Assembly (NCBI GenBank): GCA_021441665.1
Contig: JAGYYN010041747.1
Span: 1-24,583 of the forward strand
DNA: 24,583 nt
Origin: Euplotes cf. woodruffi 2 WChen-2021
Taxonomy: Eukaryota > Ciliophora > Spirotrichea > Euplotida > Euplotidae
Reading direction: 5' to 3'
Below, in pieces: positions 1 through 12,500 of this stretch. The notes under the pieces were generated by a model. The model saw only the letters and a list, made by a program, of their open reading frames with translations, searched no databases and was not told the origin of the DNA. Both the position numbers and the translations under genes were made by a program. How positions within the stretch are numbered: position 1 is the first letter of the stretch; each line of letters begins with the position of its first letter.

Positions 1-2818
1 GCAGCGATAGTAGTGGAATCGAAATCAAGAGCAAGAGCAGAAACTATCAAAATTAATAAATTAAAACCACACAGTTATATAAAGAAAATCAAGTTCGAAG
101 TAGTCTACAGAAACGACGTCGGAATGTTCGAAGTTTCTGATCGAACAAAAACGATTAATACTTTAAGAAAAGAAGTTGCAGGATTCTTTCTAAAGAATGA
201 AAGTAAGTATCCTATTAAATCAGTAACAGTATTTGAAGTCATTATATTTCTCCTTAGCCAAACATTAACTAATAAAAATATAGACCAGGTATTCTTAACT
301 AATCAACACGGAGAGGTGCTTCCGTCAACATTCACAGTATACGAAACATTAGTTCCCTTTGAGTACTCGCTGATCAAGAACCAGTTACCCAGACTTTACT
401 AGGTCCTGACAGGAAACAAAATGGAAAATGAGCTTGCCTCTGACAATAAAGTAGTGAGCTGCCTTTCCTAACTTTCACTAGAACATCGAAGACAAGAAGA
501 AGCAGGAGCTCGAGCAGAAGGAAAAGAAAGAAATGAAGGAAGATAACAAATTGAAGAAAGAATATGAAAAATAAACTCGCACTTGATAAAAGCAAAAAAG
601 AGAAGAGATGGAGATTCATTACTTCTTGGATCATCCCAAACTTCATAAAGACAGTTGCAATCACAGTGTTCATGCTTTGCTTTATTTTGAACATCTACTC
701 GCAGATGTATGTGACTTACAAGTACTCTTTGAATAAGAATCTCAGCGAAGTTTTAGATTTTGGTAGTCTGAAGATTCTGATGTCAGACTATAACGATAAT
801 TCCTACTATTACCTATCTTCTTTGATAGCTGCACAGTTTTCAAGTATATTTCTCAGCAAGTAAGCTGTAATACTTAACCAAAATAGCTTAGAGTACTTAA
901 ACCCAAGAGTGATTGTCCAAGCAAGAACTGAATTGAATACTTGAGCTTTGTCCCCAAGCGAATTTAGCACGATGTTCCCAAATGTCCAAACTACATGTTC
1001 GAATACACTATCAAATAGCAGATCTACAGCGACGTATTCATCTGGAGGAGATGGGTTTGTCTACAAAAGCCTAGATGGACGAGGTAGCTTAAACTCCATA
1101 ACTTATAGATATAAATGCTATCATCAGCCCAATTGACAGCAGTGGATTTTATTTTTATTCAAGCAACATTTATGAATACTTAACAAGAGGTACAAAATAA
1201 TCAAAGATTCAAAATTGAGTTTTATTTTTGTTATTCAAACTAATTTTTATATTTATGATTTCAAAACACAATTTCAGTTATATGTTTTATTCACTTTTTA
1301 ACTAGTAAATAAATGTAAGATTTATCAAGAATTTTATGTTAAAAATTACAAAAATAATGAGGAATGATTTAGCTCAAACCTTACGAGCCAGCAATTGGAT
1401 TGATTTACAGACAAAGTCAATTTATTCAAAAAATATATACTTGCATAAATTTACAGGTGAGGATAAGCTGCAAAGATAAAATTAAATATCTAATTAGCTA
1501 TTTTTATGTGTTTAAACCATATTAACGATAAATTATTGATTTAGTTTAGTAAACTAAACATACACACCACTTTTACCTGCATATCTGCAGAGTATACTAT
1601 CATAATTAAACTAGCTAAATTTTAATATTCTCAGTAATTTTAAATCAGCATTTGTGTTTGAGTCAGATATTCTGCAGGATTGTGATCCACTACCTCCTCT
1701 GACTGCTTGCTAATCGTAATATAGGAAGTAAGTACCTATCCAGTGATAAAATGTAGTGTACATCATTATTTACATTTCGTACGAAATATTGCTTGACGGA
1801 GGATTATTATCGATTTCATCTCACTACGTGACTCCAGTATTTCAGACAACCTCGCAGATACTTTACACTATCTTTACTCTGATTTCGTCGATTGTGCTGA
1901 CGATTTACATGATAGTCGACTTGAAGAAGACCTCATAGTAAGCGATATCTTATAGCATCCATAGCGACTACAATGAAATCATGGAAAACATCAGAGAAGA
2001 AATCAGACTCAAAATACTCAGAGAACAGGTGAGCTCTTTATCGATATCTTCATTAGGAGGTCAGTGTCCACTCCAGCATCAACGAGGAAGAGAAACTTGA
2101 TGAAGAGGAAGAACAGCACCGAGAACGAGAAATTAATAATAAAATCGAAGAACGAATTGGATGCTGCAAACGGTTTTGGCTTAGATTTAGATCTCCGAAT
2201 ATCTTTGAATGGGGATTTATTGTCTTCATTATCTTTTTATGGGTTCAACTGGTATTGAAACTTGTGCTGAATAGCCAATTTTCTGCCATAAGTTACACTA
2301 AAAACAATCAACTGAATTTAGGAAATTTGGAGTTATTTCAGTATTGCATCAATTTCGTTGACTACTTCTTGCTGTTGGTACTTACCTTTCTGTTTATGTA
2401 TTTTATTAACAACTTGGTTCCACAAGTTAATTTTCTGATGAACCACTTAATGAACTATATGAAAAGGTTCATTATCCCTGCCTTTATTTTAATTTCTGTT
2501 TCATGCTTGCTTGGAGCAATTAGCATGACTGCTCTTTACGGAATGTTTGTGTACGGGTATTGAAACTACATCCAATCTCTGCTGGCGTTCTTTACATTCC
2601 TGCTAAGAGGATCATTAATGTATACTTATGAGTATCAAGACTACACAGAGAGCTACAACATGCTAAAGGACAGGATCGGGTTCTACTCAATCTTCGTGTT
2701 TATAATCTTCACTCATTTCTTCATCAAGTACTTCATCGTGAACATATCGATTGCATCATTATACCAGGAGTATAAAAACGTCAAGAAAGAAAGCAAAGAG
2801 AAAGCAGATTCAAAATAA
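1..2818 (+). CDS. Polycystin (PKD2/TRPP-type) channel paralogue A, 5' partial
   Basis: Probable six-helix cation channel of the polycystin family, the left member of a tandem pair with gene B. The frame is open from base 1, so the start lies outside the window. In order there is an N-terminal domain (FEVSD and PRLY motifs shared with B), a lysine-rich linker, helix S1 (about 620-700), the luminal polycystin domain containing SNWIDLQT (the paralogue of NNWIDLQT in B and of the NVWLD motif in animal PKD2), then S2-S6 (1756-2790). Likely introns: 207-257, 451-481, 867-886, 1190-1372 (or acceptor at 1391), 1457-1756, 1938-1955 and 2029-2056. +1 frameshifts are needed at AAA-TAA 569-574 and AAG-TAA 858-863; both align with sites in B. 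The TGA at 2561-2563 is read as Cys. Oddities: an in-frame TAG at 400-402 with the same frame conserved on both sides, and an uncertain frame at 1110-1190. The gene may be decaying, or there may be a sequence error. The final codons are AAA-TAA (2813-2818). Confidence 0.85.
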
Positions 2819-3078
2819 ATCAGCATTTTAATAATTTGCTTTCAATCACTGTCAATTGCGATAACCGCAAATTGCCTTAGTTTTTGTAGAAAAATGAAAT
2901 TAACTATTATTGTTGCATTTGTAAGCTTAGATCGAAGATTTTATGTAAATCCATAAATTATTAAAGCTAATTATTTGAAGTTCAACATGAAGTAGTTCTG
3001 GTTTTTAAAACTCACAAAATTTAGCTTACGATAATTTTTTATCGAAACCTTAAAATATTTAATTTATTTCAGAGAGCA
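2819..3078. other. Spacer between the tandem polycystin genes
   Basis: AT-rich spacer of 260 bases between the stop of paralogue A and the start of paralogue B. It must hold the 3' untranslated end of A and the promoter of B. I see no open frame, repeat or clear control element in it. Confidence 0.6.
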
Positions 3079-6009
3079 ATGGTAAGCAGTCATTGATAAA
3101 TTTTAGTACGTCGATGAGCAAAGTGTTGAAGACAGCAGCGATTCAGGTCAAATAAGCGAGGAGAAGGTCATACAAGTCGATAGTTCTCCTGAAAAAGCTC
3201 CAAATGAGTATATCAGGCTAAAATAACAAGTACAAAGAACTCGTCACCACGTATGATAGAAACCAGGCTCGCATTGAGGAGCTTAGAGCAGAAGAGTTCG
3301 ACATCGATGAACTCAAAGTACAGATTGCAGAACAGAAATAAGATGCTTGACGATATTATTAAGTATAAAAAGGTCAAGTCGCATATGTCTATTTTCAGAG
3401 ACGAAATCATTAACAGAAAAATGGCTGAATCTCCAAAAAGAGAAGTCGACGTCGATGTCACTTTTATTCGTGATAAAGTTTTCTACCACACAAATAAAAT
3501 GGTCAACAGATGACTTGAAGGCGTATTTAAAGGTAAATTTATTTTAATTTACTAGCGAAAGAACCATGAATTACTTTTTAGATGTTGTTGACGCAACGAA
3601 ATAAATTTGATCTGCGATCAATGTCTCCACAAGACCTCATGCGGATGAACATTGTCAAGCCGATACAGTTTGAAATAGAATTTCAAGATATCGTTGGAAT
3701 TTTTGAAGTCAGCGACATCACATTAACTTTTGAAGACTACATGCCTCGTATCGCAGTATTCTTCATGAAGTAGCATCGATAAAATCTTTCTGATGGATAG
3801 CTACGAAGTCCTCATCCCAAAAAGCTTTAATATTTGGGAGACGCTGTGCCCGTTTAAGTATTCCAAACACAGAGGAAATCTACCAAGACTGTATATGCAT
3901 CTCACAAGCAAGATGACTGAAAACGAATTTATTATCAAAAATAAAAAGGCAAGCGCGAACTTTAATTCTTTAGATTGCTGAGGATCATAAATAAACAGCA
4001 GAAAGACTTTGAGCAAAAGAAAATAAAATAAGCTAATTAAACAAGAAAAACGAGTAATTATTTACCAATATTGCATATAGATTTAGTTATTATTTTTCCA
4101 TATGTATTTTTTAAATCAAGATAATTTTAGAAAGCAAAGAAGGATAAGAAAGAAAGCAAAGAAAAAACTGAAAAATGGATTAGTCTTTCAAAAATCTGGA
4201 TACCGAATTTTATTAAATCTCTAATTATTGCAATTTTTATGATTTTGTTTAGTTTAACGCTATACTCGCAGTTTTACTCGTACATTTTAAGAAATGCAAC
4301 TATGATGCTAACTGATATGTACGATATTGAGCAGACCATAGTTTCACAAACAAACTCGACATTAGATTTCTACGAGATTCTCACCAAAGCAATGCTTAAA
4401 TAAGCCAGATCATGCATTCCAGAGCGGGATAGAAATACTCTACCCGCAGCGGTTAAGGCAAATAAGGAAGAAAACAAAAGATTGTGTATTCTCACCTTCA
4501 GAGCTCGATGCAATGTATCCTAACGTCCAAAAAGAATGTTGTAACATACTATCATTTGAAGATTCAGAATCTGCTTATTCAATACAAAAAGAAGGATTCA
4601 CATATAGTTCACATTCTGGTCGTTCGATTCGCGCTGAGACTCAGAACTACAGTAAAAATGGCTTTACAGCCCTATTCAATACTCAGTTCCACCAAACAAC
4701 AGAAAGTGTAAAGGCAAAAGTCGCGTATTTAAAAGACAATAACTGGATTGACTTGCAGACGGCTGCAATAGTCGTGGAGACTAACTTTATTTTTAAAACA
4801 AAAGGAATTTACATAATGAATAGCCTCGTGATCGAGATTTCCATCGATGAATACGAGATCACCAACGTCGCAAGGTTCCTGACTCCGCTGTACCACAATA
4901 CGCAGCAGATTGTGTTCACAGTTCTGTCTTTCGTGTCTTCTGTGGCCCTCATGGCTTTTTCTATTTTCGATTTGAAGTAAATCAAAAAGGTAAATCTTTT
5001 CCTGTTGCGTGATTTCTGACTGTTTTTTATAGAAAGCACGATGAAGATTATTATGAATACTGGTAAGCAGATACTCCTGCATTGCTACAGGTTAACTCAC
5101 AGCTATAAAAAAACTACCTTTTTAACTGCGAGTTATAGACAGAACTTAAAACACCAGAAAGGAGATCATTCAGAAAATAACGAAACTAAAAGAAATCACA
5201 AACAAAAACAAGTCCAAACCGAAAGCAATAAACTTATCGAAGAGTCGAAGGAGTGTGATGATCATATGAGCGACGACCATGATGACGAACTGCTCCTTGA
5301 AATCGTAGACGTCAGCAAGTGACGAAGGGTATTGCTGTGGTTTCGAGCTCCAAATATCTTTGAAATTATCGACTGAACCTCAATTATTTTATTCTGGATC
5401 AATCTGATACTTAAACTCGCATTTAGCTCGATATTCAGTCAAACTTCTATTAGTGAAGGTGAATTTCTTGATATCAACAGTCTCGAAGAATTTCAATATG
5501 CAATAAAATTTATTGACTACGTAATAGAAATATTAATAGCGCTTGCTTTGATCAAGTACACAAGCAAATTCTTCAATCCGATAAAGTTCATAATGTCGTA
5601 TATGAGTAAATTCTTAACAAGCGTATTTGTATGGCTGTCAGTGATTTTAATGATTACATCATTAGCATTTGCAATACTGCTGATGACTTTTCTGTCATAC
5701 TCTTCATACGGATATAATAATTACTTCCAGGCGTTGGTAACTTGATTCTGCCTATTTACTAGAGGATCTTACTTTTACGAACACAAGCACTCAACTTACA
5801 CTGAGAGCTCCAAAAGCATATACCACAAGACCAGTATCACAGCGGTGCTTTTATCAGTGCTAGTATTTCACTTCTTCGTTCGGTACGTGATAGTCAACCA
5901 CTCGGTAGCATTTATCGAGTGAGAGTACCGAAAAGAGCGTGAATCTCAAACTGCCCATAGCGACGCATCAAAGCAATCACCGAAAGATGCATTACAGTCT
6001 AAAATCTAA
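3079..6009 (+). CDS. Polycystin (PKD2/TRPP-type) channel paralogue B, complete
   Basis: Complete polycystin-like channel, 875 residues after splicing and frameshifting. Introns: 3082-3106 (directly after ATG), 3533-3581, 3949-3973 (a GC-AG intron), 4054-4130, 4990-5032 and 5063-5138. Eight +1 frameshifts are required: AAA-TAA ending at 3226, 3341, 3604, 3994, 4031 and 4403, AAG-TAG at 3768-3773 and AAG-TAA at 4975-4980. With these the coding length is exactly a multiple of three and paralogy with A runs throughout. Order: acidic and coiled N terminus, FEVSD domain (about 180-250), basic linker, S1 (about 313-340), luminal polycystin domain with NNWIDLQT, S2 (547-571), acidic loop, S3 (663-685), S4 (706-727), S5 and pore (743-790), S6 (816-838), short polar tail. 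Family role: Ca-permeable cation channel of cilia or membranes. TGA codons are read as Cys; one is created across the splice 5062/5139. Selectivity and location are inferred. Confidence 0.9.
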
Positions 6010-6864
6010 CATCAGTAGTTAATCAGTTCTCTTGCATAACAAATAATAATTGGTAAACTATTGGGTTCAATCTAAAAGCGGTTGTCAGCTTTGCCTATAA
6101 ATATCCAAACAGTATATTTAAAGTACTCGGTAATATTATTTAACATCAACCTGGGCCTGCTTTGTATTTAAATGACTATATGATAATTTAGTCGATTATT
6201 ATAATCACGATAATAGCGAATAATCTTGCCTATTTTAATATATTTAGACGCCTTGAGATACTGCTAATTTTACTATCCTTATTGAATTATCATGACTCGA
6301 GATCATGATCAGATATTCGTGCGTTGCTTGCGGTATTTCGAAATTATGCGGTTTTTAAGGGATTTTTGGGATTGTATTTATTAAGATTGAGATTGGAATT
6401 AGTTGGTTGCGGTTGGTTAGCAAAATATGTTGCGGGTTTGTTTTATGGTAAAAGAAGAGGTATTTTGGGGATTTATAGGAAGAGGGAACTGACTGACGCA
6501 TTTTTAAGCGATTGTTGGAGGATTTGATGTTTATTGATTGCAAATTTAACAAAAATGCAAGTTTAGAGACGAGCAGGCAAATAAGATAGTTGAAATACAT
6601 TTTTTAACCTATCACAGCATTCTGTTTGATATTTCATTTGCGATACTTTTTGGTAGCAGATATTGCTATTTGTGGATTTAGTTATATCTACCGAAACGTG
6701 ATGGAATTAAAAGTTGAAGGAAGAAGGATACAAAAGAAAAGATAATGAGTTTCTTGTGAGTTTTTAAATTATTTATTTTGATCAGTATAAGTTGTATTTC
6801 TGGTTCAGCTTTTGGACTGATTTAAAGGACTGATAAGTTTTAGATAATTGAATTTAGAATAACA
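6010..6864. other. Unresolved spacer with a G/T-skewed segment
   Basis: A stretch of 855 bases between the stop of B and the start of C. Bases about 6310-6530 are strongly G- and T-rich on the plus strand, unlike the A-rich flanks, and stay open in more than one frame. One short frame begins at ATG 6291 (MTRDHDQIFVRCLRYFEIMR), and another open run lies at 6610-6742 with one hydrophobic segment followed by basic residues. I cannot join these into a convincing gene; they may be a small gene, leftover exons or chance. The segment begins with a hairpin (6289-6309) and a breakage-like motif (6280-6289). The last 120 bases presumably carry the promoter of C. Confidence 0.4.
6289..6309. repeat. Perfect 7-bp inverted repeat (hairpin)
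   Basis: Arms ATCATGA and TCATGAT flank a 7-base loop. The repeat overlaps the end of an ATTGAA-type motif at 6280-6289 and sits at the edge of the G/T-skewed segment. It could be a terminator, a protein site or chance; nothing in the sequence decides. Confidence 0.4.
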
Positions 6865-9357
6865 ATGGAGAATTGATTAGAAAATGAATGGATTAGTAAA
6901 TCAAAAAGTAGCTTGGAGAAGGATTCAAGTCTATCATCTGCTATCTGTAATGCTTAGATTTTCTCCGTAGTTGTAGTTTTATTTCTTTATCTAATTTTTG
7001 CTTTTAGTCTATATTTGAATTTGTATTTCAAATTTAACATGTGCTGTTTTACTTATTATTTATTAGTCCAAGAGTCAAAGAAAGATACTGAAGACCAGGA
7101 ACCCAGTAAAGTTGAAAGATTCAAAATATTAATGAACATTCCTCCCGATGAATATGAAAAATAGACTATACACTGAACGAATAGACAAAATTTATTACGA
7201 TTCTCATGTTGAAACAGAGCACAATAGCTCAGTCGTTCATCAGGCTCTAAAGAACAAATAAAACCAAAGATCCTTACTCAGAGTCACTGTACGAAATGCT
7301 GTATTCAAAATACAAACTTACCCAGAGTAAGTTTGAAAACATCAAGCAGCAGTATCCTGGCGTTGTGAAGCTAAAAGACCAACCAATACCAAAGAGCATC
7401 TTAGACGACCCTGAGTTCGTGCGCAAGTAGAAACCTCACTGTCCTTTGTAACGACAGCAAGGCCTTTTATAACTTCAAAAGCGGCAAAAATAGGAAATCA
7501 GAGTTTTTGAAGAAAATTAAAGAAAAGGAACAGTCTGAAAAATCTAAATTTCTCAGCAAATTGGTCGATGAAGTTAAAGAAAAACTCAGCAAAGTAAGAT
7601 TGCAATATTTTGATGATTTTATTAATTTGACTTGTAATGCTACTTTGTGACTAGTAATCTGATTGGCAAGCATTTCCTTATCAAATAATATATTAGTCTA
7701 TATCTAATTATTAATAGAGTAAAGAGGGTAAAGATGCAGAAACTAGACTAAAAAGAAGGAGTTCTGTGCAGGAGACAAATCAAAAATAAAGATCAGTCGA
7801 TTAATAACAATAAACTAGCGTCATTATTCAACTCGAAACCAATTATTAATTTTAGCTTTCCTGTTCGAAAACCAGAAAAAGAAGAAGACCTATATCTAAA
7901 TACAGGTATGTCGGCTTGGAGTTATTTTTTAATCTTAAAATTGCTTTATTTTTTATTAATAAATTTAATTAAGAGTTCACATTTGTCAACTCACCAATGA
8001 AGCGTAAACGAAAGTCTCCTCGGCCAAATCGTCGAAATATAACCAGTAACTTGCGGTTAAGCGACCAACGCAAGAGTACAAATGCAAAGACGCCTGCTTT
8101 GACTCCGCTGAATCTCGATAATACTAAGGTCACGTTTAAGTAAAGTTCGGATCTGTGAATACCAACCCGAAGATGAAGCCAAAAAAGTAATATTTATATT
8201 AAAAATAACCAGCAATAAAGTTCTGCAATCTTGGTCCAATTGCAAAAATACATTTTATGAGTGATAATTTAAAAATAATTTTTAAGTCCACTAAAACTTC
8301 AAATTTAATAGTACCTGGCTTTAGAATAAAACTAGTCTCAATTTGAGCTCAAATCTCCCACAAACCTCAAGGAAGCAAAATCGTAGTGTTCTGATGCAGA
8401 GAAACAGATACTTAAACAGCGATATTAACAGCATGGTTGAGATTAAAAAAGAAGGTATCTAAATTTGCTTTGCCTGTACTTCGCTAACAATAGTCTAAAT
8501 AAAGTTTAAATTTTGACTTTGATTTTAACAGTCCAAATTTAAAAAAATTCATTAACAACAAAATTAGGATGTAATTATGATATCGTTGATATAAAAAATT
8601 AAAATTGTTGATTTAAAAATAAATGGACAAAGATTACAGTTTAAACCAAAGCAATAAATATAATTATAAATTATAATTAAAATATAGAGCTTTTACACTT
8701 GAAAAGTACTAAAAAGAACAACTGTGAAAAATCAAAAACTTCCAGTATTATTTCAGTGAACGACTGGCTGACACGTCTCAAGCTGCCGTCCAAGAAAATT
8801 GAGATTATTAACATTAAAAATGCAAAAAGGCAATGTGAAAAATTGAGTAATCCAAGCTTTACAAACTCTCAATATCGCGCGCCGAGTTGACTTATCAAAG
8901 ACAGGAAGATCAAGAAGGACTTTGAGTCGATAAAGAGCGGCTGATCAACTCTGATTCATTCGATTCTCCAGAACTGAGATAAGGAAAGACAGAACGATGC
9001 GAAGTCAATGTGAATCGAGTATGTCTCCAACCTGCTGTATCTTCTATTTTAAATCTTCTTTTTATCTTCATCATAATAGCTTCGTTTAGCAATGACTGTG
9101 ACCTGTACGTGGAAGAGCTTAGAAAGGAGAAATTCAATGAATGACTGGACCTCATCCAAATGCTCGACTACACGCAGTCTGACTCGATCCGGAGGCTTTT
9201 CTATTACCTCAAGAACTTCGGTCTTGAGGAACGCCACCAGGCTGAAGGGATCCGCAAGGAGTTCAAATCTGGAATGATGGACCCGACGAGAGAAGCAGCA
9301 AGAGCGGAGAAGTCTCTTGCATTTAAAAAGTTCGATATTAAAGACGCGCAGAAGTAA
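6865..9357 (+). CDS. Basic, mostly disordered protein of unknown function (577 aa)
   Basis: I do not recognise the family. The start is ATG 6865 (MENCLENEW). Introns: 6947-7066, 7594-7717, 7906-7973, 8187-8324, 8455-8687 and 9019-9089. Five +1 frameshifts are needed: AAA-TAG 7159-7164, AAA-TAA 7256-7261, AAG-TAG 7425-7430, AAA-TAA 7784-7789 and AAG-TAA 8138-8143. The resulting length is exactly 578 codons including the stop. The protein is rich in Lys, Ser and Asn with no membrane helix. A KRKRKSPRPNRR stretch near the middle looks like a nuclear-import signal. The C-terminal third has two more structured, probably helical parts: VNDWLTRLKLPSKKIE, and a Cys-bearing segment with YTQSDSIRRLFYYLKNFG. 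Several TGA codons are read as Cys. The gene converges with D, 217 bases away. It ends AAG-TAA, the same kind of string as its internal slip sites, so a few extra C-terminal residues are possible. Confidence 0.8.
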
Positions 9358-9574
9358 TTTTATATACATTAATAGTTCTCAGGTCTAAGTCAATCTTAAA
9401 CAAATGAAAATAAATAATTGATTGTGACTTAGCAATATGCAAGGCTTGCTTTAGGTCGCTTACAGGCTGTTTTTTAATTTAATCTAAAACCAATTTGATC
9501 AATGGTTATATACCAGACTCAAAATTAGTGTACAACATCAGCTAAGACTGAATTTATTATAAGTGAAGAGCAGC
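9358..9574. other. Convergent spacer between C and D
   Basis: AT-rich, 217 bases, between the stops of two genes that face each other. It contains only 3' untranslated sequence as far as I can see, with no open frame of note. Confidence 0.5.
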
Positions 9575-12500
9575 CTACTTTTTACGAGTCAGCTTACTAT
9601 TCGAGGTAAACTTTGACTGAGGATGCTTTAATCCGTTCTTGCTGTGTTTACTCTCAGTTAATGGCTTGCTGACTGCAGATGGTTTTGGGTCAGGGATGTT
9701 TGATTCTTTGCTTTTTCTCTTCTTCATCTGGAATTCATTTCTTTTCGACTTCAGTACATTTTTATTCGCCTTTATTAAAATTTAAGGATGCAAGGATTGG
9801 AGGTTAAATTAAATGAAGTTGTAAAGCTTACTAATATTTTAACTTTGACAATAGGTTTTTCAAACCATGTTCTTCATTTGATAAGTTCTTCAAATTTTGA
9901 ATGGAAAAGTTTCATCATTTCAGGGAACTTTTCAATGAACTGCTTGAAAAATAAATTATTTGCTTTCTTTTTAATTTCCTCATTCATCTTGATAATTTCA
10001 ATTGCTTCGCGATACTTTTCATCGTTTCTAAGAATTGCGAATATTCTTCTGATTTTCCATCCTTTTAAAGCGGCGAGTAGTTGATCTTTGAACTTCCTGA
10101 AATTCAATTTTTTAGATTGAGTTTTTCTTTTCCTGACAAACTGCTGGATCTTAATAATTTTATCAAGATGGTATCTTTGACATTTCTTCAACATCTCCTG
10201 GTTAGCTTTATTTAATTTTGAAGACCTGTCGGTACCATCTCTGGATTTTGCAGATTGCGGAGATGTAAGCTAAATGCCTGATCCTCATCTGTCTCCGTCT
10301 CTGTCTTGTCTTCCAAAATTTTTGTATTTTAATAGCAGCGAGTTTCTGCTTCAACTTGAGCTTGCGTTCAGCCATCATTTTTCGCTTTTCTTCTTTCTTC
10401 TGGTCTTCGACCTTTTTGTAGTACGATGGGCTCTTCGGTTTCGCGATGTTTGAGGTTTCTTTGTCTTTATTTGTTGCACTGCCTCAGTCTGGACTTTTCG
10501 ACTTCGAGTTGTTCGACTTTGATTTGTTCGACTTTTGCGGAGAACTTACAACGGCTATATTGTTTTGAGTCGACGCAAGTTTTGCCTTGTGGCTAAACCC
10601 AAACTTGGTGTCATATGAGCTCTTTAACTTTGGCTCAACTCGACTTGTCTGAGCTTCAACTTTGACCTCTCCGGTCAGTCGCTTGCCTGCAAATGGAGAG
10701 ATTGGCAATTTACTACCTTTTGGCTGGACCTTCGCCTGGTTTTCTAACTTTGACTGATGTGATATTGACTTCGGTCCGTTTAGTATTTTTGGAGGCCTTA
10801 GAGACACTGTATTTCTTCTATTTATTTTTGACTCTTTACTTTGGGCTGATGTCTTTAGACCAAATTTATGGCTTTGAGAACCTTTGGATTCATGGCTAAT
10901 GGTCTGTTTACTAAACGAAATTTTAATTTTACTTTCGGGAAGGTTGATTTTATTAGGGCTAATATTCACATCTTCTGTTTCTTTAATAACTTCAAGTCCA
11001 GTTTCAGGTAAAATTAAAGGAGGCTTAGATTCTTTAGTCTCCTGTCTGGTTTTACTATTTATTTCCATCTGATGGATATTTACACTTTTTAAAAGTATTT
11101 CTTCATCGTGTTCATTAATATCTAGATCAAAGTTTTCTTCGGGTATGCTGTCGTTATCATCTGGAATATGGTCGATGTCTTCAACTTCAGAGTTGAAGTT
11201 GTAAGTATGTCTGCCTGCGACTAACTTATTTCTGGAGGTAAGTTTTCTATCGATCCTTGCACGGTCGAAAGCATCAAGTTCACCGAAAAGTACTTCTTCT
11301 CTGCTTTTGTCCTCAGGGAATTTCTCTGCTTTTCTGATGTCTCTGAGCCTCATCAAGTCAGACTGGAAGCCCATCGTGCTTCTGTTCACAGAAAGGCTAG
11401 TTGAGACAAAAGGCTGTTCAATTGACCTGGTGAGGGAAACTTCTGAGCTCTGTTTGTACTCGTTTCTGCGCTGTGCGAGCGAAACCAGCTTCATTTCGTT
11501 CTTCTTGCTTTTATTCTGAGATGAGTTGTACCCGGTTGACTTCTGCTTGTTATGGTTCTTCTGCGGTGACTGGATCTCTTCAATACTGCCGTTTGCTTTT
11601 CTCAGGCCTAACTGCTATTAACTGAATCTATACCGATTTTGCTAGTTGGGACTTGAGTCTCTGATTTTTGGTAAGTCTTGAGGACCTGACTTGTTGCTAT
11701 ATTAAAAATCAGCGCTGTTTTGGTAATTTAATAGTTTCATCGCAACTTTGAATATAAATTGCTTGGTAACTAAAATAATGCGATGTTAACATACTTTTGG
11801 GAAGGTTTTGTGCTTTTCCAGTTGCTTCATCTATTTTATCCATTGGTTTGCCGATTGTATTACGAAAATTATTCTTCTTTGTCAAATCGATATACTCCTG
11901 TTTTATCAAAGGACTTGCAAGTGACGTGCGCAATAATGACTTTTTATCTGATACTAGCACCGTCGTTTTATTTAACTTGTCTGATCAATGATTTCCAAAG
12001 TTTTTGTAGATTGGATTTGGAGACCCGATTTTCGAGTTTGATAAAGATTTATCAATGTTATTCTGAGCTTGAAATTTGGTTGGTTTTACTAATCCGCTGA
12101 TTTTTGAATTCTAGAACGTTCGATTAACATACATCACAAATTAATACCAAATCATTTCGAAGATTATTAATAAGTGCTTTGGCTGTGTTGCGTAATTTAC
12201 TTTTTGTCAAAGTGTCATTATATAGACGACAAATGTTTTTATTATGATAATTTTCAAGTTAAGCTATTCTGAATTAAGATTTTAAACTAATTTAAAACAA
12301 ATCCAATATCGAAGGTCTAATTACTATAAAAAGCGCAAACTGTGACAGTTGTTACATTGTCTTTTACCATAGCAGCGATATGTATTTATAACCATTCAAA
12401 AATAATATCAATTAATTTATCTTGCTGTAATTCACATACCTTTACTGTCGCTGGTTTCTTTGCCAATTTTGAATCAGTGATTGAGTTGATCTGATTTCTT

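Noticed and set aside
1190-1756. Two long inserts in paralogue A as internal eliminated sequences
   Set aside because: Both have GT and AG ends that restore the homologous frame, whereas excision between TA repeats at 1191 and 1370 gives the wrong frame.
2064-2258. Plus-strand ORF starting MSTPASTRKR
   Set aside because: It is an out-of-frame shadow. The neighbouring frame from 2057 (EVSVHSSINEEE) runs on into the S3 helix and is conserved in paralogue B.
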